DNA of 61,877 nucleotides from contig NZ_BMUI01000036.1 in the NCBI RefSeq assembly GCF_014650115.1, positions 1 to 61,877 on the forward strand. Reading direction: 5' to 3'. The DNA comes from Streptomyces olivaceoviridis. Its GTDB lineage: Bacteria > Actinomycetota > Actinomycetes > Streptomycetales > Streptomycetaceae. Positions 17,404-25,589 of this stretch are shown here, one piece after another. Numbering within the stretch: the first letter of the stretch is position 1; every line of letters begins with the position of its first letter. The notes below the pieces were generated by a model, which made no database searches, was not told the origin of the DNA, and saw nothing but the letters and a program-made list of their open reading frames with translations. The position numbers and the translations under genes are program-made.

Positions 17404-18233
17404 CCTCCTGCCCTTCGGGCGCTGGGGCTGCTCCCTCGAGCAGCCAGCCACGGAAAGTAGCGGAGACCTCTGACATCGACACCCTGAGTGACTGGCCCTC
17501 GGAGGTGACTTCCTCAGTTGCGTGACCCCAGTAATGCGGCGCGGCGGGACGTTCCTGCACCCCTCAGGAAGGCCGGTCGCTGGGCAGAAATGGAAATCAC
17601 CCGCGTGGCGTAGCGCGCGGCGAGCGCCGCAAGGCGAGGTATGACTCGCCTGGGAGCCGGTCCCGTCTACGAAGCGCGGCGAAACACTGTGGCGAGCCGA
17701 TTCCGGACGCGCCGCACTTCGCGCGGGCGCGGTCGACCGCAGCCGCTACTCAACGGGCACCGGGTCACCGAGGAGATGTGCGCCACGCTCCAGGCCGACC
17801 ACCCCGAACAGGCCGACCACTTCGTCTTCGAGGACCTGGTCGCGATGACCCTGGGAGATGGGCCCGCCGGACCTCAGCGGCCTCGCCGACGCCCTCACTC
17901 GCCGGAGGGCGCTGCTCAGGGCTCCAGCCCGACCACGAGGACGGCAGCATGTCGTACGCGCTCGGACTGAACTGCCCCGATGTAGCTCTGCCACACGCCG
18001 GATGGACGGACTGCCGCACGCAGGGACCTTGTGCTCACTGCGACGGCCCGCCGGTTCGGTGGGCCTGTGAGCACGGGGAAGCAGCATCATCCGGTTCTTC
18101 GTGAACCGTCCGACAACGCATGAGTAGGTGTTTTTCTACTCGCTTCCTTGGACTGTGTCCGGCAGTCCGGGAGCGAGTGATCTTTGTTCCGGAACAGGGT
18201 GTGCATGCCGCAGGGACTTGATGGACTGGGGCG
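17404..18233. other. Poorly coding interval upstream of module A
   Basis: No firm gene. A 62-codon minus-strand frame (17372-17560) overlaps the module A start without a spaced ribosome site. Plus-strand frames at 17641-17970 break up and look like decayed coding sequence (EEMCATLQADHPEQADHF). A hairpin GAGTAG-gtgttttt-CTACTC lies at 18122-18141. Confidence 0.4.
17949..18104 (+). CDS. Possible small cysteine-rich protein
   Basis: A 51-residue frame with GAGG eight bases before the ATG. It has five cysteines in a zinc-like spacing (LNCPDV, TDCRTQGPCAHC, WACEHG). No family was recognised. It could be the tail of a decayed longer gene. Confidence 0.35.
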   Translation: MSYALGLNCPDVALPHAGWTDCRTQGPCAHCDGPPVRWACEHGEAASSGSS

Positions 18234-18890
18234 ATGAAGATCTTGTCGCCTCGTGTCCTGCGGGCTCTTGAACGGTTCAACGCCGCTTATCCCTGGGATC
18301 ACAACGCCCACTACCATCGCTGGATCCTGCGGCAGTTGCCGAGGCGCTTCGATCGCGCCCTGGACGTCGGTTCCGGCAGCGGTGATCTTGCAAGGCTCTT
18401 GGCCGGACGAGCCGATGTTGTGCAGGCCGTCGATTCCGATCCGGTGATCACAGCCCAGGCCCAGAAGCTGACTCCTTCCGGGCTCCCCGTCACCTTCACC
18501 GTCGCGGACGCAATAGCCGAGCTTCCTACCAGCCCTTACGACGTCATCACGTGCGTCGCCACGATCCACCACCTGCCGTTCACCCAGGCACTCACCCGCT
18601 TCCGCCGTCATCTGGCTCCGGGAGGAACCCTGGTGATCGTCGGCCTGTCTCGCGCCCAGACCCCTGTCGACCACCTGCTCGGTGCCATCGCCATTCCGGC
18701 CAACGCTGCCATGGGCTGGCTGAAGAACAAGGGGCGCCCCTCGCAGCGGCCCGTCTCCATGACGGCCCCTACTCGCTCAGCGGACATGACCTTTGACGAC
18801 ATCGTCCGTGAAGCCAGAGACGCCCTTCCCGGCGCACGGCTGCGACGACGGCTGTTCTGGCGCTATACGCTTGTATGGAATCAGCCCTGA
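18234..18890 (+). CDS. Class I SAM-dependent methyltransferase
   Basis: A 218-residue methyltransferase of the UbiE/Methyltransf_11 type. Motif I is ALDVGSGSGDLARLL, the acidic end of strand beta-2 is AVDSDPV, motif III is VADAIAELP, then YDVITCVATIHHL and LAPGGTLVIVGLSR. The substrate is unknown. The GTG/ATG choice favours the ATG at 18234 (GGGG upstream). The last three codons overlap the end of the neighbouring insertion sequence, so the natural C-terminus may have been altered slightly. Confidence 0.85.
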   Translation: MKILSPRVLRALERFNAAYPWDHNAHYHRWILRQLPRRFDRALDVGSGSGDLARLLAGRADVVQAVDSDPVITAQAQKLTPSGLPVTFTVADAIAELPTSPYDVITCVATIHHLPFTQALTRFRRHLAPGGTLVIVGLSRAQTPVDHLLGAIAIPANAAMGWLKNKGRPSQRPVSMTAPTRSADMTFDDIVREARDALPGARLRRRLFWRYTLVWNQP

Positions 18891-19764
18891 GTGGCCCGTG
18901 GCTTCCTCGACCAAGTGTCGGTGCGGGGGCTCTTGCGGGTCAGACGCCGGGTCATCATGGTGATGAGTGCCCAGTTCAGGTGGGCCTCGGAGTGCTGGGG
19001 AAGGCGTTCGTAGTCGCGTGCGTTGCGGCGGGCGTTCATGCACCAGCCGATCGTGCGCTCGACTTTCCAACGGCGGGGCAACACGACGAAGCCCTTGACC
19101 CCTTTGGGCCGGGAGACGATGCGCAGGGAGAGCCAGAGACGTTCGCGAGCCCAGTCCACGAGGTCGCCGGCGTAGCCGCGGTCGGCCCAGATCTGGGTGA
19201 TCTGCGGCTGGGTGAGGCGCAGGCGCCAGAACACGTCGCGGGCGGCGTCGCGGTCCTGGATGTCGGCGGGCGTCACCGTGATCATCACGGGCAGGCCGAG
19301 CGTGTCGACGGTGATATGTCGCTTGCGTCCGTTGATTTTCTTCGCGGCGTCGTAGCCCCGGCTGTTGCGGCCGACGGTGGAAGCGCCCTTGACCGACTGG
19401 GAGTCCACGATCAGAGTCACGGGATGCGGGCAGCGGCCCTTTCCGGTACGGATCCTCCGGCGGAGCTGGTCACGGATGTAGGTGACGACCCCGGCCCGGT
19501 TCCACCGCCAGAAGAACCCGTAAACCGTCTCCCACGGCGGGAAATCCGCAGGCAGGGCCCGCCACTTCGCGCCGTTGTCGACGATGTAGCGGATGCCGTC
19601 GACGATCTCCCGCTGCGGCCACTTCTCCGGATGCCCGCCGGTCTTGGTCTGGCAGGCCGCAATGGGCAGCAGGGGTTCCAGGAGTGCCCATTCGGCGACG
19701 GAGGTGTCGGACGGGTAGCGGCGGCGACGGGAGGCAGCGGGCATGGCGGGCTCGGCAGGGTGAT
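18880..19764 (-). mobile_element. IS5-family insertion sequence
   Basis: About 885 bases filled by one transposase gene. A weak inverted match, ATCAGCCCTG at 18880 and CAGGGTGAT at 19756-19764, may mark the ends, but it is imperfect and the limits are uncertain. The element lies between the methyltransferase stop and the RacP stop, without obvious damage to either. Confidence 0.6.
18881..19744 (-). CDS. IS5-family DDE transposase
   Basis: A 287-residue complete transposase. N-terminal DUF4096-type region WALLEPLLPIAACQTKTGGH, then PADFPPWETVYGFFWRW. Catalytic residues are visible as Asp in LIVDSQSVKGAS, Asp in IWADRGYAGDL and Glu in RRWKVERTIGWCMNARR (the Y-(2)R-(3)E-(6)K type signature region). 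No frameshift is seen, so it may be active. Translation starts at the ATG at 19744. Confidence 0.9.
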   Translation of the reverse strand: MPAASRRRRYPSDTSVAEWALLEPLLPIAACQTKTGGHPEKWPQREIVDGIRYIVDNGAKWRALPADFPPWETVYGFFWRWNRAGVVTYIRDQLRRRIRTGKGRCPHPVTLIVDSQSVKGASTVGRNSRGYDAAKKINGRKRHITVDTLGLPVMITVTPADIQDRDAARDVFWRLRLTQPQITQIWADRGYAGDLVDWARERLWLSLRIVSRPKGVKGFVVLPRRWKVERTIGWCMNARRNARDYERLPQHSEAHLNWALITMMTRRLTRKSPRTDTWSRKPRATQG

Positions 19765-19776
19765 CGGCGGCGGGGG

Positions 19777-20190
19777 CTATTTGGAGAGCTGGGCGAGGGT
19801 GGCGCGGACGCCGGCGAGCTGGGCGGTGGCGAGCTGGGCCCATTCGTCGTCGGGGTAGCGGGCCAGGTGCGGATCGAGCGTGCCCGTGATCACCCGGGTG
19901 AGTCGGCCGAGGATCTGCCGGAACTGCCGCTTGTCGTACTCGATCCAGTCCGCAGGATCGTCGGAGAACATGAACCCGTCCCGCCGCGTCCACGTGATCG
20001 GCGTCAGGTCCTCCGCGGCGACGACGTCGCGGACGTGCCGGATGCCGCGGCCGACCTGCGAGCGGGTCAGTCGCGTGGCGGCCATGAGCTGGTAGGTGTG
20101 CAGGCCGGCGGGGCGTGCTTCCATCAGGGCGACGCGGACCAGGTCGCCGTAGTGCTCGGCCAGCGGCCGGGCCTCCCGGCGTCGCGGCAT
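19777..20190 (-). CDS. racP: RacP-type HTH protein
   Basis: A 137-residue protein matching the Streptomyces RacP family from its N-terminus (MPRRREARPLAEHYGDLVRV). It has a winged-helix-like segment around HTYQLMAATRLTRSQVGRG and WTRRDGFMFS as the wing. It sits three bases downstream of the DUF6192 gene, an association I recognise from other Streptomyces plasmids and islands, so the pair probably works together. The exact function is not established. Confidence 0.75.
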   Translation of the reverse strand: MPRRREARPLAEHYGDLVRVALMEARPAGLHTYQLMAATRLTRSQVGRGIRHVRDVVAAEDLTPITWTRRDGFMFSDDPADWIEYDKRQFRQILGRLTRVITGTLDPHLARYPDDEWAQLATAQLAGVRATLAQLSK

Positions 20191-20193
20191 GGC

Positions 20194-21204
20194 CTACTCG
20201 CCCTTGAGCAGCTGGACCAGCTGCTCGTCCAGGGTGAACTCACCGTTGTCGAGCGCCCCTTCGAGCCAGTCCGCCGCCGCACGGACCCGGCCGATCTGAC
20301 GGCGAACGGTCTCGCGCTCGTCCTCGGTGAACTCCTGCCCGCGCAGCTGCGGGACCAGGCGGCCGAGGGTGGCCACGAAGCCGTGGCAGGAGCCGACCAG
20401 GTCGAGGTACTCGATGGTGTGCTCGATCGCGCGGACGGCCGGGGTGCGTTCCCGGATCCGGTCCCGGGTCTCGTTCGAGTTGTCGAACTGGGCGCGGTTG
20501 ACGAGCATCCGGGTGGTGTCGTCCCGCATCGTTGTCCGGGCAACCGCCGGACGGCGCAGCAGACTCGTGGTGACCTCCTGCGCGACGGTGTCGTCCCTGG
20601 TCAGCTCTGTGACGACCCGGACCCTCTCAGCCGGAGTGACGTGCTCGGTCACTGCCGGCCGCTTCAGCAGATCGGTGGCCACCTGGGCGGCGACCTCGTC
20701 ATCCCGGGTCAGGTCGGCCACGGCCTGGACCTTCTCATCCACCGTCACCGGCCGGTCGACCCGCTGGCCGACGACTCGCTTCGCGCCGTCTGGCGTCCAC
20801 TGCCTCGCTCCCGTGCGCGGGTTGAACGGCGCGTCCTCGATCGCCGCCCACCGCTCGTCCTCGTCCGCCACCGACGCCAGGATGCGGTGAACCGTGAACG
20901 ACACGCCTTCCTTGCGGCGATCTTCCGGCCACCGGTTCGCGGTGTAACGCCAGTCCTCCACCGTGCGGCGTTCGACGCCGATGTCGTCCGCGAACATCTG
21001 CAACGACTCCGTCACGGTGAACAGGTCGTCCGTGCCGTTCGGCATCGACCCGCCCACCGACCTCATCGGTTCGATCTCCAAGGCCATGTCGCCCAGGGCG
21101 AACTGCGAGCGGGCGATCTGCGCGATCAGTTCCTTGGCCTGGGTGACGAGCTGTTCGTAACGCTGCCGGGTGACGTTCCCTATCCGATCGGCCACGTCGG
21201 TCAT
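20194..21204 (-). CDS. DUF6192 family protein
   Basis: A 336-residue member of DUF6192. The N-terminal core is SQFALGDMALEIEPM, HTH-like RRTVEDWRYTANRWP and SFTVHRILASVADEDERW. Repeated helical units follow (TPDGAKRVVGQRV, TRDDEVAAQVATDLLKRP, TRDDTVAQEVTTSLLRRP). The start is the ATG at 21204 after GAGGGCGG. The HTH and helical repeats suggest a ParB-like or KorB-like DNA-binding role; this is inference. It is probably co-transcribed with racP. Confidence 0.8.
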   Translation of the reverse strand: MTDVADRIGNVTRQRYEQLVTQAKELIAQIARSQFALGDMALEIEPMRSVGGSMPNGTDDLFTVTESLQMFADDIGVERRTVEDWRYTANRWPEDRRKEGVSFTVHRILASVADEDERWAAIEDAPFNPRTGARQWTPDGAKRVVGQRVDRPVTVDEKVQAVADLTRDDEVAAQVATDLLKRPAVTEHVTPAERVRVVTELTRDDTVAQEVTTSLLRRPAVARTTMRDDTTRMLVNRAQFDNSNETRDRIRERTPAVRAIEHTIEYLDLVGSCHGFVATLGRLVPQLRGQEFTEDERETVRRQIGRVRAAADWLEGALDNGEFTLDEQLVQLLKGE

Positions 21205-21408
21205 GATGACCACCGCCCTCGCCCGGGTCCGGCCCGGCCACCACGACGTGACCGGTCAAAGGGGGCGCCGGCCCCGGTCACCGTCCACCGTGACGCCCGC
21301 GCGACACGCCGGGGCAGGGCGCGAGCCAGGGGCGCTCGAAGCGCTCGGTAATCGCTCCCAACTACCTTGCAAAACCTGGGGTGTTCAAGGTGTGTGCGAG
21401 GCGTTCGG

Positions 21409-21728
21409 CTACGGCGTTTCCGTAACGCCGTTCCGCGACGCCCGCCGCTGACGGCAGGCCTTACCCGGCAACGGTCCGAGCAGTACACCGCAGCCCTCGA
21501 CCGCTCCACCCCCACCGTCCACGACCGCCCGCACACCGGGCACTCAGCCTGCTCTCCCCGCTGCATCGCGGCCACACGCTGCCGGGTCCGCTGAAGCCTC
21601 CGCCACCGCCGTGACCTGCACCGACCCGAGCAGAACACTGCCTCCGCCGCCATCGTCTGCGGCAGCGGATCACCACACTCCCGGCAGTACCGCCGAGCCG
21701 TCCCGCCAGCCCCCACACACCAGATCAT
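21409..21728 (-). pseudogene. Double zinc-ribbon protein, apparently frameshifted
   Basis: The frame from 21728 has two treble-clef-like units: YCRECGDP with VFCSGRCRSRRWRR, and CPVCGRSW with VYCSDRCR. Related proteins continue K-A-C/W-R-Q-R-R after the last CR. That continuation (KACRQRRASRNGVTETP, stop at 21409-21411) exists here in another frame, whereas the actual frame reads on to 21201 into the DUF6192 start. A single-base indel near 21455-21462 explains this. It may be a pseudogene or a sequencing error. Confidence 0.55.
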
Positions 21729-21821
21729 CCAGGTATGCGCAGCTCACAGCCAGGGATCAAAAACACCTACTGAGGGGCTGCAGCCGGACGCACCGGTTAC
21801 AGCCCCTGTAATGCAGCCAGT

Positions 21822-21838
21822 TGCTTACCAGGTAAGCA
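21822..21838. promoter_or_regulatory. parS: Candidate parS palindrome 1
   Basis: TGCTTACC-A-GGTAAGCA, a perfect 17-bp odd palindrome eight bases beyond the parB stop. Two longer versions lie inside parB and upstream of parA. Confidence 0.7.
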
Positions 21839-21846
21839 CCCAGCCG

Positions 21847-22767
21847 TCAGGAGATGAGCAACTCAACTAGTTCCTCGATCTGCTGCGATGTAAGGCGTTG
21901 CTTCAGGTCTGCAGCGAGAGCCGCCAGATCCTTATCCGTCCGCTGCGCGCTGGAGGCCATCGCGGGGGCGCTCTGAGATTTGGGAGCGCCCGTCGAAGGG
22001 GTGCTTACCGGGTAAGCACCCTTCGGCTTCCGACTGGACTCCGCCTTCTGCTTGGCACGCTGCGCGAGTGCCTCCTCTGCGGCACTCTGCTGCTGCTGTT
22101 CGGGCAGCTGTCCGACAGTGCGGGCAACCTTGACCGGGAGCGTCTTGTCTTCCAGTGCCTGCTTGAGTTCGGGAGTGAGCTTCAGCAGAGCAAGGCGCTG
22201 GGTGACCCAGCCGCTGGATTTACCCAGTGCCCGGGCCACGGCGCGCTGCGAGCCGTGGACCTGGACAAGTCGTTCAAGGGCTTTGGCCTCATCGAGGGGC
22301 TCGAGGTCTTCGTGCTGGACAGCTGCGACGAGGGCGGTCTCGAGCAGGGTGTCGGCATCGTGAGCGAGCGTGTCATCGACGTGGACGGGGACTTCGTCGA
22401 GGCCGGCGAGCTTCGCGCCGGCGAGGCGGCGGTTGCCGTCAACGACGACGTATTCAGCTGATGAGAGATCCTGGGCGTGATTGGGGTGCGCTGCGAGGAA
22501 TGCTTCGCGGGTAACGATGGTGAGGGGCTGGATGATGCCCTTGCTGGTGAGGCTGTCGGCCATCTCCTCTATGGCGGCGAGGGTGGCGCGAGGGTTGTAG
22601 GGGTTTGGTTCCAGCTGGTCGACGGGGACCCGGAGTGAGCTGTGGGTGACGGTCGGAGCCGTCGGGGTCTGTCCGGCGAATGCAGCGAAACTCGCGGCAC
22701 GGCTGCTCATCGGCTGGGCGACGGCGTCGAACGTGGCGGATCCGCCAAGGGCCTCGGACTTCTTCAC
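21847..22767 (-). CDS. parB: ParB-type partition protein
   Basis: A 306-residue centromere-binding protein. The N-terminal ParB/Srx (CTP-binding) domain starts at RVPVDQLEPNPYNPRATL and includes VVVDGNRRLAGAKLAGL in place of the usual GxRRxRA box. The HTH is GSQRAVARALGKSSGWVTQR. A Gln/Ala-rich linker and a C-terminal dimerisation helix (SQQIEELVELLIS) follow. The GTG start overlaps the parA stop (GTGA). One candidate parS lies inside its own coding sequence. Confidence 0.9.
   Translation of the reverse strand: MKKSEALGGSATFDAVAQPMSSRAASFAAFAGQTPTAPTVTHSSLRVPVDQLEPNPYNPRATLAAIEEMADSLTSKGIIQPLTIVTREAFLAAHPNHAQDLSSAEYVVVDGNRRLAGAKLAGLDEVPVHVDDTLAHDADTLLETALVAAVQHEDLEPLDEAKALERLVQVHGSQRAVARALGKSSGWVTQRLALLKLTPELKQALEDKTLPVKVARTVGQLPEQQQQSAAEEALAQRAKQKAESSRKPKGAYPVSTPSTGAPKSQSAPAMASSAQRTDKDLAALAADLKQRLTSQQIEELVELLIS
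21999..22021. promoter_or_regulatory. parS: Candidate parS palindrome 2 (inside parB)
   Basis: A 23-bp perfect palindrome centred on G22010 with core GTGCTTACC-G-GGTAAGCAC. On the minus strand it encodes the GAYPVSTP stretch of ParB. Confidence 0.75.
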
Positions 22768-23969
22768 GACAGCCTCCGGGCGATCTCACGCATGTGGTGG
22801 GCCTGGTCTGATTCGGGAGCGTAGGCCAGCAGTGCCCGCTGGAGCCGTACGGCTTCGCGTTGTTCCTTCAGGTCGCCGATTACTGCAAGGACGGGGGGAG
22901 AGCCGAGGCTCTTCCACTTGTCGAGCGATGAGGTGGCGATGTAGCCGCGGCGCGAGTCGTACTTGTTGACCACGAGACCGAGTTGGTCGACGTCGATGTC
23001 GTAGTCGCCGGCGAGCGAGTCCACTTGGTTGATGAGCATGCCATAGGCCTGCGCAGAGGTGTCTTCAGCCTCAACAGGGATCACCAGCCCTGACGAGCCC
23101 GGCTTCTCTCCATCGCGCCGACGCCCGTAGAAAATGGCGGCGTCCATGGCCAGCCCCAGGCTGGGAGGTGAGTCGATGACGATGACGTCGAAGTGCTCTT
23201 CCAGCGGGGCCAGGGCCCGTTCGAGTGCGGCATGCCGGGGTCCGCGGAACATGGTGAGGCCGGAGTCGAGCAGGAAGGCATCGAATGCTGCGGGCAGGAT
23301 CCGCAGCCGGTCGCCGAAGCGGGCTTCGTTTATGACGACGGTGAGCTCGATCAGGGGGGTACCGGCTTGCTCCCTGTTGAGCATGTGCGTGATGAGGCTT
23401 TCGGCGCCTGCCGGGATGGCCTTGAGTCCCAATTGGTGGGAAAGGTGCCCTTGGGGGTCGTAGTCGACCATGAGGACCCGGAGTCCGAGACCTGCCGCGG
23501 TTGTGGCGACTGCTCTGGCCTTGTCGGTCTTCCCTGGCAGTCCGTGGGGAGCTTCGGCCAGGGCCTGAGCAAGGCCGGCGGTGACGGCGGTCTTGCCCAC
23601 GCCGCCCTTCTGGTTGCAGACGATGATGCGGCGCGTGGGTGCAGTCTCGTCGTCTGCAGGGTTCTGCTCGAGCCACAGCGCTACGGACTGCGCAAGGCCT
23701 TGGATGTAGGAAACGCCGCGGGCGACGCAGTCCTGCTTGAATTCGTCGTACAGGCCTTCAGGCAGCCAAGTTCCAAAGGACTCGGCTCCCGACGTGTCGA
23801 TCGAGCGCAGGAATTCGGGGTGGGCACGCCAGGCCTGAATGCCGTCGGTGACAGCGTCTTGGACATCGGTACTGAGCTGTGCTGCCCGGACTTTGAGGGC
23901 TTGCCGGAGGGAGGCGGGCAGCTTGGATACGAGCTTCTCCCGCTCACCTCCTGTTGTAGGAGATGCCAT
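22764..23969 (-). CDS. parA: ParA-type ATPase with N-terminal extension
   Basis: About 401 residues. The deviant Walker A is CNQKGGVGKTAV near residue 115, the A' motif is VDYDPQGHLS and Walker B is VIVIDSPPSLG. The ~105-residue N-terminal extension has two segments shaped like ribbon-helix-helix units (SKLPASLRQALKVRAAQL and TWLPEGLYDEFKQDCVARG), which may bind the operator or parS. The start is uncertain between ATG 23969 and ATG 23981. It forms an operon with parB, with the 37-bp palindrome at 24050-24086 upstream. Confidence 0.9.
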   Translation of the reverse strand: MASPTTGGEREKLVSKLPASLRQALKVRAAQLSTDVQDAVTDGIQAWRAHPEFLRSIDTSGAESFGTWLPEGLYDEFKQDCVARGVSYIQGLAQSVALWLEQNPADDETAPTRRIIVCNQKGGVGKTAVTAGLAQALAEAPHGLPGKTDKARAVATTAAGLGLRVLMVDYDPQGHLSHQLGLKAIPAGAESLITHMLNREQAGTPLIELTVVINEARFGDRLRILPAAFDAFLLDSGLTMFRGPRHAALERALAPLEEHFDVIVIDSPPSLGLAMDAAIFYGRRRDGEKPGSSGLVIPVEAEDTSAQAYGMLINQVDSLAGDYDIDVDQLGLVVNKYDSRRGYIATSSLDKWKSLGSPPVLAVIGDLKEQREAVRLQRALLAYAPESDQAHHMREIARRLS

Positions 23970-24049
23970 GCACGGCAGCATACTGCCGTCGGTGATCGAG
24001 TATCGCCTGTCGACCCGCAGTTTTCACCCAGAATGGCGTTAGCTCCTGC

Positions 24050-24086
24050 ACGTCGGGGGTGCTTACCGGGTAAGCACCCCCGACGT
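24050..24086. promoter_or_regulatory. parS: Candidate parS / operator, 37-bp perfect palindrome
   Basis: Arms of 18 bases around G24068, with core GTGCTTACC-G-GGTAAGCAC extended by ACGTCGGGG on the left and its complement on the right. It lies upstream of parA and just downstream of the Abi gene stop (24089), so it may act as centromere, parAB operator and transcription stop at once. Confidence 0.75.
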
Positions 24087-24088
24087 AG

Positions 24089-25054
24089 TCACAGCCCTGG
24101 TCCAGTCACGCCGGATGCTCCCCCCTCGTGCGTCTCGTACAGGAAGACGCCAAGAGTCGATGCCGCGCCAACTGCCAGACGCGCGTGGCGCGAAGTGAGA
24201 CGTTGCTCGGCCTGCGCCTTCGAACGGCCATGTCCCGTGCCGTAGGTGTTCCGCAGCTCGGCCGCGCCCTGTACCAGTTGTGCCAAGTTCATCATCATCC
24301 GCTTCACCGTGGACGCCCCCGGAGCAGAAGCGTCGAGCTGGTCTGGCATGAGTTGCAGGCACCTGGTGGTCTTGCGGACAAGCGCCAGGACGTCGTCATT
24401 CTTGCCGTGGGGCTCCTGCCGTTCGTCGAGGATCGTCTTGCAGATGCTCTCGATGAACTCCTTCGCCGTTCCGATCGCGAGTTCAGGTTCCGCTGCGATG
24501 GCGCCCTCCATGCGCGTGACTTGTTGTGCGATGTACTCCGCGTCCACACGCACCGCCACCGCGTGTGCACTGCTGACTGCACTGTTCGGTAGTCCTCCCA
24601 GCAAAGCCGGCGCGTAGACGGGCCGCCCAGACATCTCACCCTGCGGTTCAAGGACCCACCCGTCGCGGCTGAGCATCTTGTTGAACTCGGAAAGCATCGC
24701 CTCCGCACGCTCCGGGTCAGCGCACACCACGGGGTGCACCATCTGCACCAAGAAGCCCAGCAACTGCTCGTCAGATCCGTTGTCCAGACCAAACCGAGCG
24801 TCTGTAAGAACCCAGTCCTGATCCCAGTCACCGGGGTTCCTGACGCAGTGCTGGTAGATGTCTTCGCGCGCGGTGGCGAAGCGACGGTCATCCGAGGGCA
24901 AAGCGTCCAGGTCGTACAACCGGGACAGAAAGGCGATCTCATCCAGGCGCCCGAACCAAGGCGCTCCATCGGTCCGGATGTAGTCGAAGAGGTCCCGGCG
25001 TGTCACCAGCGTGATTCGGCGTCCCGGCGCGAGTCGGTCGTCAGCAGTAGACAT
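24089..25054 (-). CDS. Abortive infection family protein (AbiJ-like, Abi_C domain)
   Basis: A 321-residue protein. The N-terminal half has the AbiJ-NTD-like sequence (RDLFDYIRTDGAPWFGRL, FLSRLYDLDALPSDDRRF, DARFGLDNGSDEQLLGFL). The C-terminal half matches the Abi_C domain: TAKEFIESICKTIL, then ELRNTYGTGHGRSK with the R-N-x2-G-x-GHG signature, and ARLAVGAASTLGVFLYE. Related proteins block phage growth at the cost of the cell, and the GHG motif suggests a HEPN-like RNase. It lies upstream of parAB on the same strand, separated by the 37-bp palindrome. Confidence 0.85.
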   Translation of the reverse strand: MSTADDRLAPGRRITLVTRRDLFDYIRTDGAPWFGRLDEIAFLSRLYDLDALPSDDRRFATAREDIYQHCVRNPGDWDQDWVLTDARFGLDNGSDEQLLGFLVQMVHPVVCADPERAEAMLSEFNKMLSRDGWVLEPQGEMSGRPVYAPALLGGLPNSAVSSAHAVAVRVDAEYIAQQVTRMEGAIAAEPELAIGTAKEFIESICKTILDERQEPHGKNDDVLALVRKTTRCLQLMPDQLDASAPGASTVKRMMMNLAQLVQGAAELRNTYGTGHGRSKAQAEQRLTSRHARLAVGAASTLGVFLYETHEGGASGVTGPGL

Positions 25055-25156
25055 CAGCTCATCATCGTTTTTCTGGACCGTTGGCGCTGCTGCTTTACCC
25101 CAGTTAGGAGCCCAGGTCCGAACCCGAGGGCACCAAAGATGGGCCGAAACACAGAA

Positions 25157-25204
25157 AGGCTCCCGCTGTCCGGACCCGACCTTGGGTCCGGACAGCGGGA
25201 GCCT
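25157..25204. terminator. Long perfect stem-loop
   Basis: 21-bp perfect arms (beginning AGGCTCCCGCTGTCCGGACC) with loop GACCTT. It lies 11 bases downstream of the gene ending at 25215 (minus strand), so it terminates the plasmid-function cluster before the Abi gene. Confidence 0.85.
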
Positions 25205-25214
25205 CTGCGTGCTC

Positions 25215-25589
25215 TCAGATAGTCAGGTCGACGTCGGCCGGGAGGGGTCGCCCGGCGAAGGCGTCGGTGAGGAGCCGGTAGGGGTCGGTCCACGCGCCGT
25301 GGATTCGCGTCCTGGCGCACTGGAGTGTGCTGGTGAGTGCGGTCTCGGTGTCGGGGTGGATGAGGACCAGGGCGACGGGGTCGGCGTCCGGCCGCTGGCC
25401 TTCAGCTGGTCGTCCGCGTTCCAGGCCGCGGCCGTCGGGGGTGATCCGTACGGCGACGTCGCCATGTCCGGTCCACGGGGCCGGCCTCTGCCGGGCTGTG
25501 AGCATCGCGGTGAACTCTGCGACGGCGCGGTGGTCGCCGGGGTGGAGGGGGCCGGTGCCGTGACCGCAGCGGCGGAAGCGGGCGGTCAC
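25215..25589 (-). CDS. Hypothetical protein
   Basis: 124 residues from a GTG at 25589 that overlaps the stop of the preceding gene (GTGA), showing translational coupling. An N-terminal basic region (VTARFRRCGHGTGPLHPG) precedes a probable alpha/beta fold (VALVLIHPDTETALTSTLQ). No family recognised. Confidence 0.55.
   Translation of the reverse strand: MTARFRRCGHGTGPLHPGDHRAVAEFTAMLTARQRPAPWTGHGDVAVRITPDGRGLERGRPAEGQRPDADPVALVLIHPDTETALTSTLQCARTRIHGAWTDPYRLLTDAFAGRPLPADVDLTI

Noticed and set aside
17372..17560. 62-codon minus-strand frame overlapping the module A start
   Set aside because: No properly spaced ribosome site and no recognisable motif; it overlaps a better-supported gene.
18123..21771. 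13-bp inverted match AGTAGGTGTTTTT at 18123-18135 and 21759-21771, possible ends of a larger island
   Set aside because: Matches of this length are expected by chance in a window of this size, and no other boundary sign supports it.
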